Assembly (NCBI RefSeq): GCF_025263565.1
Contig: NZ_CP079865.1
Coordinates: forward strand, 4,774,001 to 4,838,000
Origin: Mycobacterium sp. SMC-8
GTDB lineage: Bacteria; Actinomycetota; Actinomycetes; Mycobacteriales; Mycobacteriaceae
Direction: 5' to 3'
Length of the DNA: 64,000 bases
The stretch's first letter is position 1; each line of letters begins with the position of its first letter. Shown one piece after another: positions 40,663 to 49,517 of the stretch. Both the position numbers and the translations under genes were made by a program. The notes below the pieces were generated by a model that was not told the DNA's origin, ran no database searches, and saw only the letters and a program-made list of their open reading frames with translations.

Positions 40663-41592
40663 TCAGGCCGTGACCAGCGGCTTGAGTGCCTCTCCGAGCG
40701 CCGAAACCTGTCCCGGCTGGTACCCGACGGTCTGGGTGGGCACGAACAGAATGACACCGTCGATGCCTGCGTCGAGGACTTTCTCCTTGATCTGCTCGGC
40801 GATCTGCCCGGGTGTTCCGGCCACCATCCGCTGCCGGAAATCCTCGGGGATCAGATCGGGGGAGACCCCCTCGCCGACGACGGCACCGACCAGCATGCTC
40901 GTCTCCAGCGTGTCGGGGTCGCGGTCGATCTCCTCACACCGCTGCCGGGCCACCGCGACCTTCCTGGCGAGCTCGTCGAAGCCGGCGATCACGTTGAGGT
41001 GGTCGAAGTGCCGCGCCGCGAGCGGAATCGTCTTCTTCTCGCCGCTGCCGCCAATCATCAGCGGAATGTGTTCGCGGAAGCGGGGATTGGCCATCGCTTC
41101 CTGCACCCGGTAGTACCGGCCGGTGAAGGTGGGTCGCTCACCTCTGAGCATCGGCAGGATGATCTCCAGCGCCTCGTCGAGCTTGTCGAACCGGTCGGTG
41201 AACGTGCCGAACTCGTAGCCGAGCTGGTCGTGTTCGAGCTCGAACCACCCGGTCCCGATGCCCAGCACCGCGCGGCCCTGGCTGATCACATCGAGTGTGG
41301 TGATGTTCTTGGCCAGCAGCGTGGGATTGCGGTACGTGTTGCCGGTGACGAGCGTGCCCAGCTGCACGTTCTCGGTGACCGTCGCCAGCGCGCCGAGGGC
41401 GGTGTAGGCCTCGAGCATCGGCTGATCAGGGGTTCCGATGCCGGGCAGTTGATAGAAGTGGTCCATCACGAACACCGAGTCGAAGCCCGCGGCGTCGGCC
41501 TCCCTGGCTTGGGCGATGACGGTGGGGAAGAGCTCGGACACTCCGGAGCCGTACGAGAAGTTGTTGATCTGCAAGCCGAGTCGAATGGTCAC
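40663..41592 (-). CDS. LLM-class F420-dependent oxidoreductase (Rv1855c-like)
   Basis: The product has 309 residues with a luciferase-like TIM-barrel fold. The N-terminal RLGLQINNFSYG, the MDHFYQLP block, NITTLDVISQGRAVLGIGTG and the WFELEHDQLG segment match the mycobacterial LLM class F420 oxidoreductase family. It probably reduces or oxidises an unknown metabolite with coenzyme F420. GTG at 41592 is the start. It lies 140 bases upstream of ndh on the same strand. Confidence 0.87.
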   Translation of the reverse strand: MTIRLGLQINNFSYGSGVSELFPTVIAQAREADAAGFDSVFVMDHFYQLPGIGTPDQPMLEAYTALGALATVTENVQLGTLVTGNTYRNPTLLAKNITTLDVISQGRAVLGIGTGWFELEHDQLGYEFGTFTDRFDKLDEALEIILPMLRGERPTFTGRYYRVQEAMANPRFREHIPLMIGGSGEKKTIPLAARHFDHLNVIAGFDELARKVAVARQRCEEIDRDPDTLETSMLVGAVVGEGVSPDLIPEDFRQRMVAGTPGQIAEQIKEKVLDAGIDGVILFVPTQTVGYQPGQVSALGEALKPLVTA

Positions 41593-41678
41593 GGGTCGAC
41601 CCTACGATCCGGCTCCCAGCGGCGACGCCCGTTTTCACGCGCCGCGAACCGCGGAATAAACGATCGCGGAGAAACATT

Positions 41679-41704
41679 GCGCGGGCCCGTTCGTCAGCCC
41701 GCGC
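41679..41704 (-). terminator. hairpin terminator of the SDR-like gene
   Basis: GCGCGGGC (41679-41686) and GCCCGCGC (41697-41704) form a perfect 8-bp GC stem with a 10-base loop, starting 13 bases past the stop of the minus-strand gene at 41717. Confidence 0.6.
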
Positions 41705-41716
41705 GGGACGCCAGCG

Positions 41717-42388
41717 TCAGCCGAAGTTGGCGAGCGCGCCGTGGGTGACGTGCAGGGTCTGTCCGGTGATGTGACGCGCGGACGGAGTCGTGAGAAACAG
41801 CGAGAGCCGGGAGATCTCGGCCGCGACCGAGGGGGGCGTGGTCCCGAGCCCGTCGTAGCCGGGTTCCACGGCGCGTCCCACGGCCACGGCGTTGACGGTG
41901 ATGCCGCGGATGCCGAAGTGGGTGGCCTGGCCGGCGGTCCAATCAGAGACCGCGGCCTTGACCGCAGACGCGGCGCCACCCTCGTGGGTGAAGTCCGGGA
42001 TCACGCTGACAATCGAGCCGCCGGACCGCATATGGTCGCCGAGCACCTGCACGGTCAGCATCGCGGCCACCACGGTGGCGTCGAACAGGCCGCGCCACTC
42101 GGCGGCGTGGTCGTTGAGCGTGTAGGTGCGGACGTCGCCGCCCGGCCAGGTCGGCGCGGGAACGTTGATGATGGTGTCCAGGTGCGCGGGGACTTGTCCG
42201 TGAAGCTCGGCGACCGAGGCGGGATCGGTGTTGTCGAACACCAACGCGTCGGCGTCGAGTTCCTTGGCGAGAACCTCGACCTCCTCGCGGCGCCGGCCGC
42301 CGACCAGCACGGTGTGACCGGCTTCGGTGAAGCTCTCCGCGATCGTGCGTCCCAGTTCCGTGTCGCATCCTGTGATCAGCACATCCAT
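41717..42388 (-). CDS. SDR-like protein without catalytic Tyr (Rv1856c-like)
   Basis: The product has 223 residues with a Rossmann fold (DVLITGCDTELGRTIAE) and SDR-like topology. The usual NNAG is replaced by INVPAP, and the YxxxK motif reads AxxxK (Ala140, Lys144), so the catalytic Tyr is missing although Ser128 is present. It may bind a nucleotide without classical dehydrogenase activity. ATG at 42388 follows AGGAGG. The neighbour relation with the LLM oxidoreductase matches Rv1855c-Rv1856c. Confidence 0.8.
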   Translation of the reverse strand: MDVLITGCDTELGRTIAESFTEAGHTVLVGGRRREEVEVLAKELDADALVFDNTDPASVAELHGQVPAHLDTIINVPAPTWPGGDVRTYTLNDHAAEWRGLFDATVVAAMLTVQVLGDHMRSGGSIVSVIPDFTHEGGAASAVKAAVSDWTAGQATHFGIRGITVNAVAVGRAVEPGYDGLGTTPPSVAAEISRLSLFLTTPSARHITGQTLHVTHGALANFG

Positions 42389-42551
42389 CGGCGAGCCTCC
42401 TGTTGTGTTCGACGCTGAACCCCAGCGAGTGGCGCCAATGTTACTGGACAGTAGCTATATCGGAAAATGCGACGCGCCGACCCGGTAACACGCCCGGGGC
42501 GGGCGGCGATGGACAGAGCGAGAGAACACCAGACCGCTTCGGCACCGTGAC

Positions 42552-42576
42552 ACCACCCGCGCCACGCGCGGGTGGT
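42552..42576 (-). terminator. 10-bp hairpin downstream of the small minus-strand ORF
   Basis: ACCACCCGCG (42552-42561) pairs perfectly with CGCGGGTGGT (42567-42576) across a 5-base loop. On the minus strand it begins 16 bases past the stop of the 19-codon ORF, and on the plus strand nothing is transcribed into it, which supports a terminator for a short minus-strand transcript. Confidence 0.55.
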
Positions 42577-42592
42577 CTTGCGCGTCAGCTAC

Positions 42593-42652
42593 CTACGACA
42601 GCGCCTTTAACAGCAGGTATGCGATGGTCAGCAATGTAACGATCCGGCACAT
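42593..42652 (-). CDS. possible 19-residue hydrophobic peptide
   Basis: ATG at 42652 opens 19 codons ending in TAG, reading [26 protein letters not shown]-type ribosome binding site lies 8-13 bases upstream, a TACCGT -10-like hexamer lies near 42686-42691 on the same strand, and a 10-bp hairpin follows the stop. The peptide would be one short membrane helix with a Cys near the start. Codons such as TTA and ACA are unusual for this DNA. It could be a small membrane protein or a leader peptide of a short RNA. I do not recognise it. Confidence 0.4.
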   Translation of the reverse strand: MCRIVTLLTIAYLLLKALS

Positions 42653-42668
42653 TTTGAGCACCTCACAC

Positions 42669-42696
42669 TTGCGTCACGCCAGCAACACGGTAGTTT
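42669..42696 (+). promoter_or_regulatory. apa promoter giving a nearly leaderless transcript
   Basis: TTGCGT (42669-42674) and TAGTTT (42691-42696) are 16 bases apart. Transcription would begin about 42703-42704, where the ATG of apa starts. There is no ribosome binding site before that ATG (TTCTTCCCC), which fits leaderless translation, common in mycobacteria. Confidence 0.5.
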
Positions 42697-42703
42697 CTTC
42701 CCC

Positions 42704-43741
42704 ATGGACCAGCCGGACGTGCATTTCCCGCGCCGTAAAGGGCTGCCGACGTCATTGCGACGCTCGGCGCTGACCGGCGCCACCGCGGCAGCACTGGCCG
42801 CGGCCTTGACCGTGCCCGCAGTGGCCTACGCCCAACCCGCACCGCCGCCCAGCCCCGCGCCGGCCCCCGCCGTCGAGGCGCCTGCGGCGCCCCCGGCGGC
42901 ACCGCCCCCGGCCGACCCGAACGCCCCCGTGCCGCCGGCTCCTGCGCCTCCGCCGCCGCCGGCGGATCCGAATGCCCCGCCACCGCCACCGGCCGACCCG
43001 AACGCCCCCGTGCCGCCGGCCGACCCGAACGCTCCGGCGGCGCCCGCCCCGGAACCGGGCCGCGTTGACAACGCCGCCGGCGGTTTCAGCTACGTGGTGC
43101 CCGAAGGCTGGGAGGTCTCCGACTCCACCCAGCTGTCGTACGGGCAGGCGCTGCTGACCAAGCTGCCGCCCGCAGGATCTCCGCCTGACACGCAGCCGCC
43201 GAATGACACCAGTGTGCTGCTGGGCCGGCTGGACCTGAAGTTGTTCGCCGGCGCGGAGACCGACAACACCAAGGCGGCCCAGCGGCTCGCCTCGGACATG
43301 GGCGAGTTCTTCATGCCGTTCCCGGGCACCCGGATCAATCAGCAGACCGTTCCGCTGGAGAACAACGGTGTCGCGTCGTCCTACGAGGTGAAGTTCACCG
43401 ACACCAACAAGCCCAACGGCCAGATCTGGGCCGGTGTGGTCGGGACGCCGGTTGCGCCGGGCACCCCGCGCGGACAGCGCACCCCGGAGCGGTGGTTCGT
43501 GGTGTGGCTCGGTACGGCGACCAACCCGATTCCGCAGGAGCAGGCCGTCGCGTTGGCGAACTCGATCCGCCCCTGGACGCCTCCACCGCCTCCGCCGGCC
43601 GCGGACCCGAACGCTCCGGTGCCGCCCGCCGATCCGAATGCGCCGCCGCCGGATCCGAACGCGCCCGCCCCGCGGCCCGCGGTCGGTGTGCCGGTCCCGG
43701 TCGATCCGAACACCGCCCCCGGGATGCTGCCGCCCGCCTGA
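42704..43741 (+). CDS. apa: alanine/proline-rich secreted protein Apa (fibronectin attachment protein)
   Basis: The product has 345 residues. A signal peptide of about 43 residues ([14 protein letters not shown], then an Ala-rich core, ending VAYAQPA) precedes a Pro/Ala-rich region with repeated DPNAPVPP and DPNAPPP units. A compact domain (about 125-290: [48 protein letters not shown]) matches the Apa/FAP fold, and a second DPNAP-rich tail follows. In M. tuberculosis the protein is O-mannosylated and secreted or surface-bound, and binds fibronectin. ATG at 42704 has no ribosome binding site; the promoter suggests leaderless translation. Confidence 0.93.
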   Translation: MDQPDVHFPRRKGLPTSLRRSALTGATAAALAAALTVPAVAYAQPAPPPSPAPAPAVEAPAAPPAAPPPADPNAPVPPAPAPPPPPADPNAPPPPPADPNAPVPPADPNAPAAPAPEPGRVDNAAGGFSYVVPEGWEVSDSTQLSYGQALLTKLPPAGSPPDTQPPNDTSVLLGRLDLKLFAGAETDNTKAAQRLASDMGEFFMPFPGTRINQQTVPLENNGVASSYEVKFTDTNKPNGQIWAGVVGTPVAPGTPRGQRTPERWFVVWLGTATNPIPQEQAVALANSIRPWTPPPPPPAADPNAPVPPADPNAPPPDPNAPAPRPAVGVPVPVDPNTAPGMLPPA

Positions 43742-43857
43742 TCGTGTCCGTTCGCTGCCTGTTTGCACGACCCTTTCGTTACCCGAGGTAGGTATACCTG
43801 GGGCATGGCCCGGTCGCGGCCGCACCGGGTCGACGCGGTGACAGACAGGAGTTCGTG

Positions 43858-44163
43858 ATGGACGTCGTGGCAGCTACCGAGATTTTGGCCCGTTCGACAA
43901 CGCTCACCAGCGTCGGCTGGATCGGCTACATCATCATCGGGGCGATCGCGGGATGGATCGCCGGCAAGATCGTCAAGGGCTCCGGCTCGGGCATTTTGAT
44001 GAACATCGTGATCGGCATCGTCGGTGCCCTCATCGGCGGTTTCCTGCTGAGTTTCTTCCTCGACACCGCCGGCGGCGGCTGGTGGTTCACCTTGTTCACC
44101 GCGATCCTCGGCTCGGTGATCCTGCTGTGGATCGTCGGTAAGTTCACCAAGTCGCGCGTCTGA
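43858..44163 (+). CDS. GlsB/YeaQ/YmgE-family stress membrane protein (Rv1861-like)
   Basis: This membrane protein of 101 residues has three hydrophobic helices (about 20-38, 46-67 and 76-95) separated by Gly-rich turns, and the [21 protein letters not shown] signature of transglycosylase-associated proteins. ATG at 43858 follows AGGAG; a GTG directly before it is less well spaced. The function is unknown; relatives are induced by stress. It follows apa on the same strand, as Rv1861 does. Confidence 0.88.
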   Translation: MDVVAATEILARSTTLTSVGWIGYIIIGAIAGWIAGKIVKGSGSGILMNIVIGIVGALIGGFLLSFFLDTAGGGWWFTLFTAILGSVILLWIVGKFTKSRV

Positions 44164-44177
44164 ACCCCGGACCCGTG

Positions 44178-45191
44178 ATGCGCGCATGGCAGGTGCGCAC
44201 ACCCGGTCCGATCTCGACACGCCCGCTGGTCTCGGTGACCGTGCCGGCGCCGCGGGCCGGACCCGGTGAACTGCTGGTCGCGGTGCGGGCGTGCGGGGTG
44301 TGCCGGACGGATCTGCACGTCGCCGAGGGCGACCTGTCGGTGCACCGTCCGTCGGTGGTCCCCGGCCACGAGGTGGTGGGAGAGGTTGTCGAGACCGGTG
44401 CGTCGCCGGAGGGGCAGGCGGCACCGCGCTTCGCGGTCGGCGACCGGGTCGGTATCGCCTGGCTGCGCCACACCTGCGGGGCCTGCCGATACTGCGTGAG
44501 CGGGCGGGAGAACCTGTGCCCGGAGTCCAGGTACACCGGGTGGGACGCCGACGGCGGTTACGCCGAGTACGCGACGGTTCCGGAGGCGTTCGCGTTGCGC
44601 CTGCCCGGCGGCTACGCCGACACCGAGCTGGCTCCGCTGCTGTGCGCGGGAATCATCGGGTATCGGGCGTTGCTGCGTGCTGCCCTGCCGCCCGGCGGGC
44701 GCTTGGGCATCTACGGATTCGGGGGCAGCGCGCACCTGACCGCGCAGGTGGCGCTGGCTCAGGGAGCCGAGGTCCATGTGATGACCCGGGGGCAGCGAGC
44801 CCGCGAGCTCGCGCTGGAGCTCGGCGCAGCGTCGGCGCAGGGGCCCGCGGATCCGCCGCCGGTGCCGCTGGATTCGGCGATCCTCTTCGCCCCGGTCGGC
44901 GATCTGGTGCTGCCCGCGATGGCGGCCCTGGACCGGGGCGGCACGCTGTCCATCGCCGGCATCCACCTCAGCGACATCCCGGTGCTCAACTATCAGCGAC
45001 ACCTGTTCCAGGAGCGGCAGATGCGGTCGGTGACGTCGAACACCCGCGCCGACGCGCAGGCGTTTCTCGATTTCGCCGCCGGGCACCGGCTCGAGGTCAC
45101 CCATCCGCGGTATCCGCTCGACCGCGCCGACGAGGCGCTCGGCGACCTGGCCGCCGGGCGGGTCGCCGGGGCGGCCGTGCTGGTCGTCTAG
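44178..45191 (+). CDS. adhA: zinc-dependent alcohol dehydrogenase
   Basis: The product has 337 residues from ATG 44178 (a GTG at 44175 is equally close). Catalytic zinc ligands are visible in [10 protein letters not shown] and GHEVVGEV, the structural-zinc Cys cluster in [15 protein letters not shown], and the NAD-binding Gly-rich segment [11 protein letters not shown]. It is the medium-chain, adhA-type alcohol dehydrogenase (Rv1862). The stop codon TAG is at the left boundary of the IS element; the pre-insertion sequence reconstructed from the far side of the IS gives the same stop, so the gene is intact. Confidence 0.92.
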   Translation: MRAWQVRTPGPISTRPLVSVTVPAPRAGPGELLVAVRACGVCRTDLHVAEGDLSVHRPSVVPGHEVVGEVVETGASPEGQAAPRFAVGDRVGIAWLRHTCGACRYCVSGRENLCPESRYTGWDADGGYAEYATVPEAFALRLPGGYADTELAPLLCAGIIGYRALLRAALPPGGRLGIYGFGGSAHLTAQVALAQGAEVHVMTRGQRARELALELGAASAQGPADPPPVPLDSAILFAPVGDLVLPAMAALDRGGTLSIAGIHLSDIPVLNYQRHLFQERQMRSVTSNTRADAQAFLDFAAGHRLEVTHPRYPLDRADEALGDLAAGRVAGAAVLVV

Positions 45192-45201
45192 GTAGTGTCT
45201 G

Positions 45202-45825
45202 TTAATTGCGGACGCGGTGATAGATGATGATCGCAGCTAGGGTGACGCCCCCGAGGTAGCTCAGCGCGTATTTGTCGTATCGGGTGGCGATACCTCGCCA
45301 GTGCTTGAAGCGGTTGAAGGATCGCTCGACGGTGTTGCGGTGCTTATAGATTCGCCCGGAGAACGCCGGTGGCCGTCCGCCTTTGCTTCCCCGGCTCTTT
45401 CGGCGGGCGATCTGGTCGCTGCGCTCGGGAATGGTGTGGGCGATTTTGAGCTGGCGCAGTCGGGCTCGGGTCGAGTCATGGGAGTACGCCTTATCGGCGA
45501 GTAGCCGAAACTTTGGGCCCTGATGGGCAGTCAGCAGTGGCCACAGCATCGGGTTGTCGCCGGCTTGCCCCGGCGACAGTGCCATGGTGACCGCGCTGCA
45601 GCGTTGATCGGCCAGCGCGTGGATCTTCGTTGTCAGCCCGCCGCGTGAACGGCCGATGGCATGGTCATCGGGCTCATCGGGGTGTTTGTTGTAATTCGAC
45701 AGATCCCCCTGTGTGGCGACCAGGGCGGGCACCAGCGGCATGCTGATGTACACGCACGCTGGTCGAATCCACCGCCAGCAGCAGTTCGACCAGCTCAGCG
45801 TCAGCGTCATCGACATCGATGTCAC
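45202..45825 (-). CDS. IS5-family transposase, second frame
   Basis: This frame carries the C-terminal two thirds of the transposase: GDLSNYNKHPDEPDDHAIG, SRGGLTTKIHALADQ, the second catalytic Asp in LLADKAY and the catalytic Glu in the YKHRNTVERSFNRFK block (Y-R-E-K signature). The first ~30 residues of the open frame are only an alternative reading of the first frame; real coding begins near 45720. Joining the first frame needs a +1 shift at a run of five G. Confidence 0.85.
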   Translation of the reverse strand: MTSMSMTLTLSWSNCCWRWIRPACVYISMPLVPALVATQGDLSNYNKHPDEPDDHAIGRSRGGLTTKIHALADQRCSAVTMALSPGQAGDNPMLWPLLTAHQGPKFRLLADKAYSHDSTRARLRQLKIAHTIPERSDQIARRKSRGSKGGRPPAFSGRIYKHRNTVERSFNRFKHWRGIATRYDKYALSYLGGVTLAAIIIYHRVRN

Positions 45826-46075
45826 GGGAGATCGCTGCGAAGATCTGCGCGTAGGTGCCGTCGGTGGACCACCGCAGGTGACGTTCAGCCACCGACTGCC
45901 AGGCGCCGAACTGCGCGGGCAGATCGCGCCACGGAGATCCAGTCCGGTAACGCCAGATAATTCCTTCCAGCGTCACCCGATGATCGTTCCACGGCCGCCC
46001 GCGCCGTCGACCCGAAGGCAGTACCGGCTCAATCACCGACCACAAGTCATCAGAAATCACATCAGTCCGTAACAC
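45674..46075 (-). CDS. IS5-family transposase, first frame
   Basis: The product has 133 residues and starts at 46075. It contains the N-terminal helix-turn-helix region (DDLWSVIEPVLP, GRRRGRPWNDHR, WRDLPAQFGAWQSVAERHLR) and the first catalytic Asp in LLLAVDSTSVRVHQHAAGAR. After this point the sequence departs from the family because the frame shifts to that of the second ORF. A programmed frameshift is usual in this group, so the element may be active. Confidence 0.85.
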   Translation of the reverse strand: MLRTDVISDDLWSVIEPVLPSGRRRGRPWNDHRVTLEGIIWRYRTGSPWRDLPAQFGAWQSVAERHLRWSTDGTYAQIFAAISRDIDVDDADAELVELLLAVDSTSVRVHQHAAGARPGRHTGGSVELQQTPR

Positions 46076-46147
46076 TTAAACAGCATCAGGCACAACATCG
46101 TTCACATTAAGCAGACACGCCCTAGTCCGCCCCGGCCACCCGGCAGG

Positions 46148-46909
46148 TCATGACAGGTGCCACACCAGTGCGGCGGCCAGCGCCCCCAGTCCGTTGAGTG
46201 ACCAGTGCAGCGCGATCGGCGCGATCAGGCTGCCGCTGCGGCGCCGCAGCCAGGAGAACACGAAACCGGCGGCCGCGGTCGCCAGCACCGCGCCGACCAC
46301 CCCGGCGACCATCCCGAACACCCCGCCGCCGAGGATCTTGGTGAACCCGACGTTGCTGGCCGTCAAGCCCAGCGAGGTGGCGACGTGCCACAGCCCGAAC
46401 AGCACAGAGCCGGCCGCGGCGACGCCGCGCCAGCCCCAGGCCCGGTCCAGCGCGCCGTGCAGCACGCCCCGGAACGCGAGCTCCTCGGGGATCACGGTCT
46501 GCAGCGGGATGATGATCATCGACGCGATCAGCGCACCGGACAGCGTCGCGTAATTGTTGTTCAGAAACATCGGCCGCGTCCACGGCAGCAGCGCCCCGAT
46601 CGCGATCACGGTCCCGACCAGACCGACCGCGCCCAGGGCGTACCCGGCGCCGGACTTCCAGTGCTCGCGGCCCAGCCCCAGTTCCGACCAGCCGAGCCCT
46701 CGCGAGCGGATCAACACCAGCAGTCCCAGCGCGGCGGCGGGCACCACGGCGACGTTGGCCCACGGGGTGGTGAAGTGAGCCAGCAGGTTGGTCAGCGCCA
46801 AAACGACGACGACGACCGCGATGTCGACATAGATCCGGAAGTGATGCAGCGCGGCGAGCTGGGCCACCACGGGGTGCGGCTCGGCGGAGGCTGCGACGGC
46901 ATCTGACAT
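46148..46909 (-). CDS. CPBP (CAAX-type) intramembrane protease (Rv1863c-like)
   Basis: This membrane protein of 253 residues has about seven to eight helices. The CPBP/Abi motifs are EELAFRGVLHG (EExxxR), the His in LFGLWHVATS, and the His in LHWSLNGLG. Relatives are putative intramembrane metalloproteases, in some bacteria protecting against bacteriocins. It is convergent with adhA, with the IS element between them. ATG at 46909 is 19 bases before the phosphoketolase stop on the same strand. Confidence 0.85.
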   Translation of the reverse strand: MSDAVAASAEPHPVVAQLAALHHFRIYVDIAVVVVVLALTNLLAHFTTPWANVAVVPAAALGLLVLIRSRGLGWSELGLGREHWKSGAGYALGAVGLVGTVIAIGALLPWTRPMFLNNNYATLSGALIASMIIIPLQTVIPEELAFRGVLHGALDRAWGWRGVAAAGSVLFGLWHVATSLGLTASNVGFTKILGGGVFGMVAGVVGAVLATAAAGFVFSWLRRRSGSLIAPIALHWSLNGLGALAAALVWHLS

Positions 46910-46928
46910 AACCGCACCAGCTTACCGG

Positions 46929-49430
46929 CTATTCGTTGTCCCCCCCGGTGGACGCGGTGGCGTCACTGCCGGCTGTGCCGAAGCCCGATTCGCGCGCGGC
47001 GGGCCACACCCAGTCCTTCACCTCCGGGATGTCGTCGCCGTACGCGCGGGTGTATTCACGCGCGGCGATCCGCTTGTCGGCCATCTGCTGCCGCAGCGTC
47101 GCGCACCGCGAACCCAGGGCCGGAACCCGGTCGATCACGTCCATCACCAGGTGATACCGGTCCAGATCGTTGAGCATGACCATGTCGAACGGGGTGGTCG
47201 TGGTGCCCTCCTCCTTGTATCCGCGGACATGGAGGTTGTCGTGCCCGGCCCGGCGGTAGGTCAGCCGGTGGATCAGCCACGGATAGCCGTGATAGGCGAA
47301 GATGATGGGGCGGTCGGTGGTGAAGATGACGTCGAAATCGCGATCGGACAGCCCATGCGGATGCTCGGTCGGGTCCTGCAGCCGCATCAGATCGACGACG
47401 TTGACGAACCGCACCAACAAATCCGGCAGGTGCCGACGCAGGATGTCGGCGGCGGCCAGCGCCTCCAGCGTGGGGATGTCCCCGGCGGCGGCCAGCACGA
47501 CGTCGGGATCGGTCCCCAGTTGTTCCGAACCGGCCCACTCCCAGATGCCCACGCCGCGGATGCAGTGCGCGACCGCCTGCTCCATGGTCAGGAAGTTGGG
47601 TGAGGGCTGCTTGCCCGACACCACGACGTTGACGTACTGCCGGGACCGCAGGCAGTGGTCGTAGGTGGACAGCAGCGTGTTGGCGTCCGGCGGCAGATAG
47701 ACCCGCACCACCTTGGCGCTCTTGTTGACCACGTGGTCGATGAAGCCGGGGTCCTGGTGGGAGAACCCGTTGTGGTCCTGCCGCCAGACGTGGCTGGACA
47801 GCAGATAATTCAGGCTGGCGATGGGCCGCCGCCACGGGATGCCGTTGGTGACCTTGAGCCACTTGGCGTGCTGGTTGAGCATCGAGTCGACGATGTGGAT
47901 GAACGCCTCGTAGCAGTTGAACAGCCCGTGTCTGCCGGTGAGCAGGTAGCCCTCCAGCCAGCCCTGGCACTGATGCTCGGACAGCACCTCCACCACCCGG
48001 CCCACCCGGGCGAGGTGCTCGTCGACCTCCGGGCCGAAGAACTCGGCGTTCCACTGCTTGTCGGTGGCGTCGTAGACGGCCTGCAGGCGGTTGGACGCCG
48101 TCTCGTCCGGGCCGAAGATGCGGAAGTTGTCGGGGTTGAGCCGGATCACCCCGGTGAGCCACTGGCCGAGCACCCGGGTCGCCTCGGCCACCGTCGCTCC
48201 CGGTGCCGGGACGTCGACGGCGCACTCACGGAAATCGGGCAGCCGGAGGTCCTTGAGCAGCAGCCCGCCGTTGGCGTGCGGGTTGTCGCTCATCCGTAGC
48301 TGCCCTCGCGGCGCGAGCTCGGCGATGTCGGGCATCAGTTTCCCGTCGTCGTCGAAGAGTTCGTGGGCGCGGTAGGAGGCGAGCCAGTCGGCGAGCACCG
48401 CGAGGTGTTCCGGGGTGTCGCGGGCGCTGGCCAGCGGTACCTGGTGGGCCCGCCACGAACCCGTGGTCTTCTTGCCGTCGATGGTGGCCGGACCGGTCCA
48501 GCCCTTGGGTGTGCGGAACACGATCATCGGCCACATCGGGCGGGACTCGTCACCGGCGCGGGCCCTCGCCTTGATGGCGGCGATCTCGTCGAGGACGTCG
48601 TCGAGCAGGGTGGCGAAGCGCCGGTGGGCATCGGCATGATCCACGCCCGGCCCGCCCTCGTCGTCGGGGACTTCGAAGAAGTACGGGCGGTGACCGTATC
48701 CGACCATGAGCGCGCGCAGCTCGTCTTCGGGGATGCGGGCCAGCACCGTGGGGTTGGCGATTTTGTAGCCGTTGAGGTGCAGGATCGGCAGCACCACGCC
48801 GTCGTGCGCGGAGTTGGAGATCTTGTTGGAATGCCAGCTGGTCGCCAGCGGCCCGGTCTCGGCCTCGCCGTCGCCGACCACCGCGGCCACCAGCAGGTCC
48901 GGGTTGTCGAATGCCGCACCGTAAGCGTGCGACAGCGCGTAACCCAGTTCGCCGCCCTCATGGATCGACCCGGGGGTCTCCGGCGCGACATGCGAGGGGA
49001 TGCCGCCGGGGAAGGAGAATTGGCGGAACAGCCGGCGCAGTCCCTCGTCGTCCTGGGTGACGTCGGAGTAGATCTCGCTGTAGGTGCCGTCGAGGTAGGT
49101 GTTGGCCACCAGGCCGGGGCCGCCGTGTCCCGGGCCCGTCACGTAGATCGTCGACTGGCTCCGTTCCTTGATCACCCGGTTGAGGTGGGCGTAGAGGAAG
49201 TTCAGCCCCGGCGTGGTGCCCCAGTGCCCGAGCAATCGGGGCTTCACGTCGTCGCGGCTCAGCGGCGTGCGCAGCAGCGGATTGTCGAGCAGATAGATCT
49301 GACCGACCGACAGATAGTTGGCGGCGCGCCACCACCGGTCCACTTGATCGATCTCCGCGTCGCTGAGCGGACGGCGTTCCATGGTCTTCCATGCGATCGG
49401 GGAGGTATCGGCTGTGGTCGTGGTAGTCAT
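46929..49430 (-). CDS. xfp: xylulose-5-phosphate/fructose-6-phosphate phosphoketolase
   Basis: The product has 833 residues from ATG 49430 (a TTG at 49442 is possible). This thiamine-diphosphate enzyme splits xylulose 5-phosphate or fructose 6-phosphate to acetyl phosphate. Family blocks are [58 protein letters not shown] and the ThDP-Mg motif [19 protein letters not shown]. The C-terminal [19 protein letters not shown] block is also present. The length matches the family. It could provide a carbon-saving bypass to acetyl-CoA together with acetate kinase or phosphotransacetylase encoded elsewhere. Confidence 0.95.
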   Translation of the reverse strand: MTTTTTADTSPIAWKTMERRPLSDAEIDQVDRWWRAANYLSVGQIYLLDNPLLRTPLSRDDVKPRLLGHWGTTPGLNFLYAHLNRVIKERSQSTIYVTGPGHGGPGLVANTYLDGTYSEIYSDVTQDDEGLRRLFRQFSFPGGIPSHVAPETPGSIHEGGELGYALSHAYGAAFDNPDLLVAAVVGDGEAETGPLATSWHSNKISNSAHDGVVLPILHLNGYKIANPTVLARIPEDELRALMVGYGHRPYFFEVPDDEGGPGVDHADAHRRFATLLDDVLDEIAAIKARARAGDESRPMWPMIVFRTPKGWTGPATIDGKKTTGSWRAHQVPLASARDTPEHLAVLADWLASYRAHELFDDDGKLMPDIAELAPRGQLRMSDNPHANGGLLLKDLRLPDFRECAVDVPAPGATVAEATRVLGQWLTGVIRLNPDNFRIFGPDETASNRLQAVYDATDKQWNAEFFGPEVDEHLARVGRVVEVLSEHQCQGWLEGYLLTGRHGLFNCYEAFIHIVDSMLNQHAKWLKVTNGIPWRRPIASLNYLLSSHVWRQDHNGFSHQDPGFIDHVVNKSAKVVRVYLPPDANTLLSTYDHCLRSRQYVNVVVSGKQPSPNFLTMEQAVAHCIRGVGIWEWAGSEQLGTDPDVVLAAAGDIPTLEALAAADILRRHLPDLLVRFVNVVDLMRLQDPTEHPHGLSDRDFDVIFTTDRPIIFAYHGYPWLIHRLTYRRAGHDNLHVRGYKEEGTTTTPFDMVMLNDLDRYHLVMDVIDRVPALGSRCATLRQQMADKRIAAREYTRAYGDDIPEVKDWVWPAARESGFGTAGSDATASTGGDNE

Positions 49431-49517
49431 CTCTTCATCCAACTCGGCATCGAGGTCCAGTCAACCCGTACCCGATGGCGTGCGCGTTAATCTTTTGCGC
49501 ACCGTTATCGTGTTCGG

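Larger units (their letters stand above)
42389..42703. other. divergent intergenic region upstream of apa
   Basis: About 315 bases. The left part carries the SDR-like promoter, including a patch around 42438-42470 with TTACTGGACAGTAGCTATAT. The right part holds a hairpin (42552-42576), a possible 19-codon minus-strand gene (42593-42652) and the apa promoter. modABC, which lies here in M. tuberculosis, is absent. Confidence 0.6.
45191..46122 (-). mobile_element. IS5-family insertion sequence (IS427-like)
   Basis: An element of about 932 bp. The left end GGTAGTGTCTGTTAATTG and the right end read inward GGGCGTGTCTGCTTAATG are imperfect inverted repeats sharing GTGTCTG and TTAAT. Both ends abut TA within CTAG, matching the short target duplication of this group. 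Inside are two overlapping minus-strand frames that together code a DDE transposase. It lies between adhA and the CPBP protease gene, which are convergent, and disrupts neither. The ancestral spacer would have been about 25 bases. Confidence 0.9.

Noticed and set aside
38579-41113. Long plus-strand open frame opposite ndh and the LLM oxidoreductase
   Set aside because: ndh and the LLM gene have full sets of family motifs on the minus strand, and the plus-strand product has none.
42438-42580. Possible tRNA or tRNA-like fold near the hairpin upstream of apa
   Set aside because: No T-loop GTTCGA-type sequence or matching acceptor stem could be found; the hairpin is simple.
45191-46122. Composite transposon or larger island carried by the IS
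   Set aside because: Only one IS copy is present, and the genes on both sides follow the conserved adhA-Rv1863c order.
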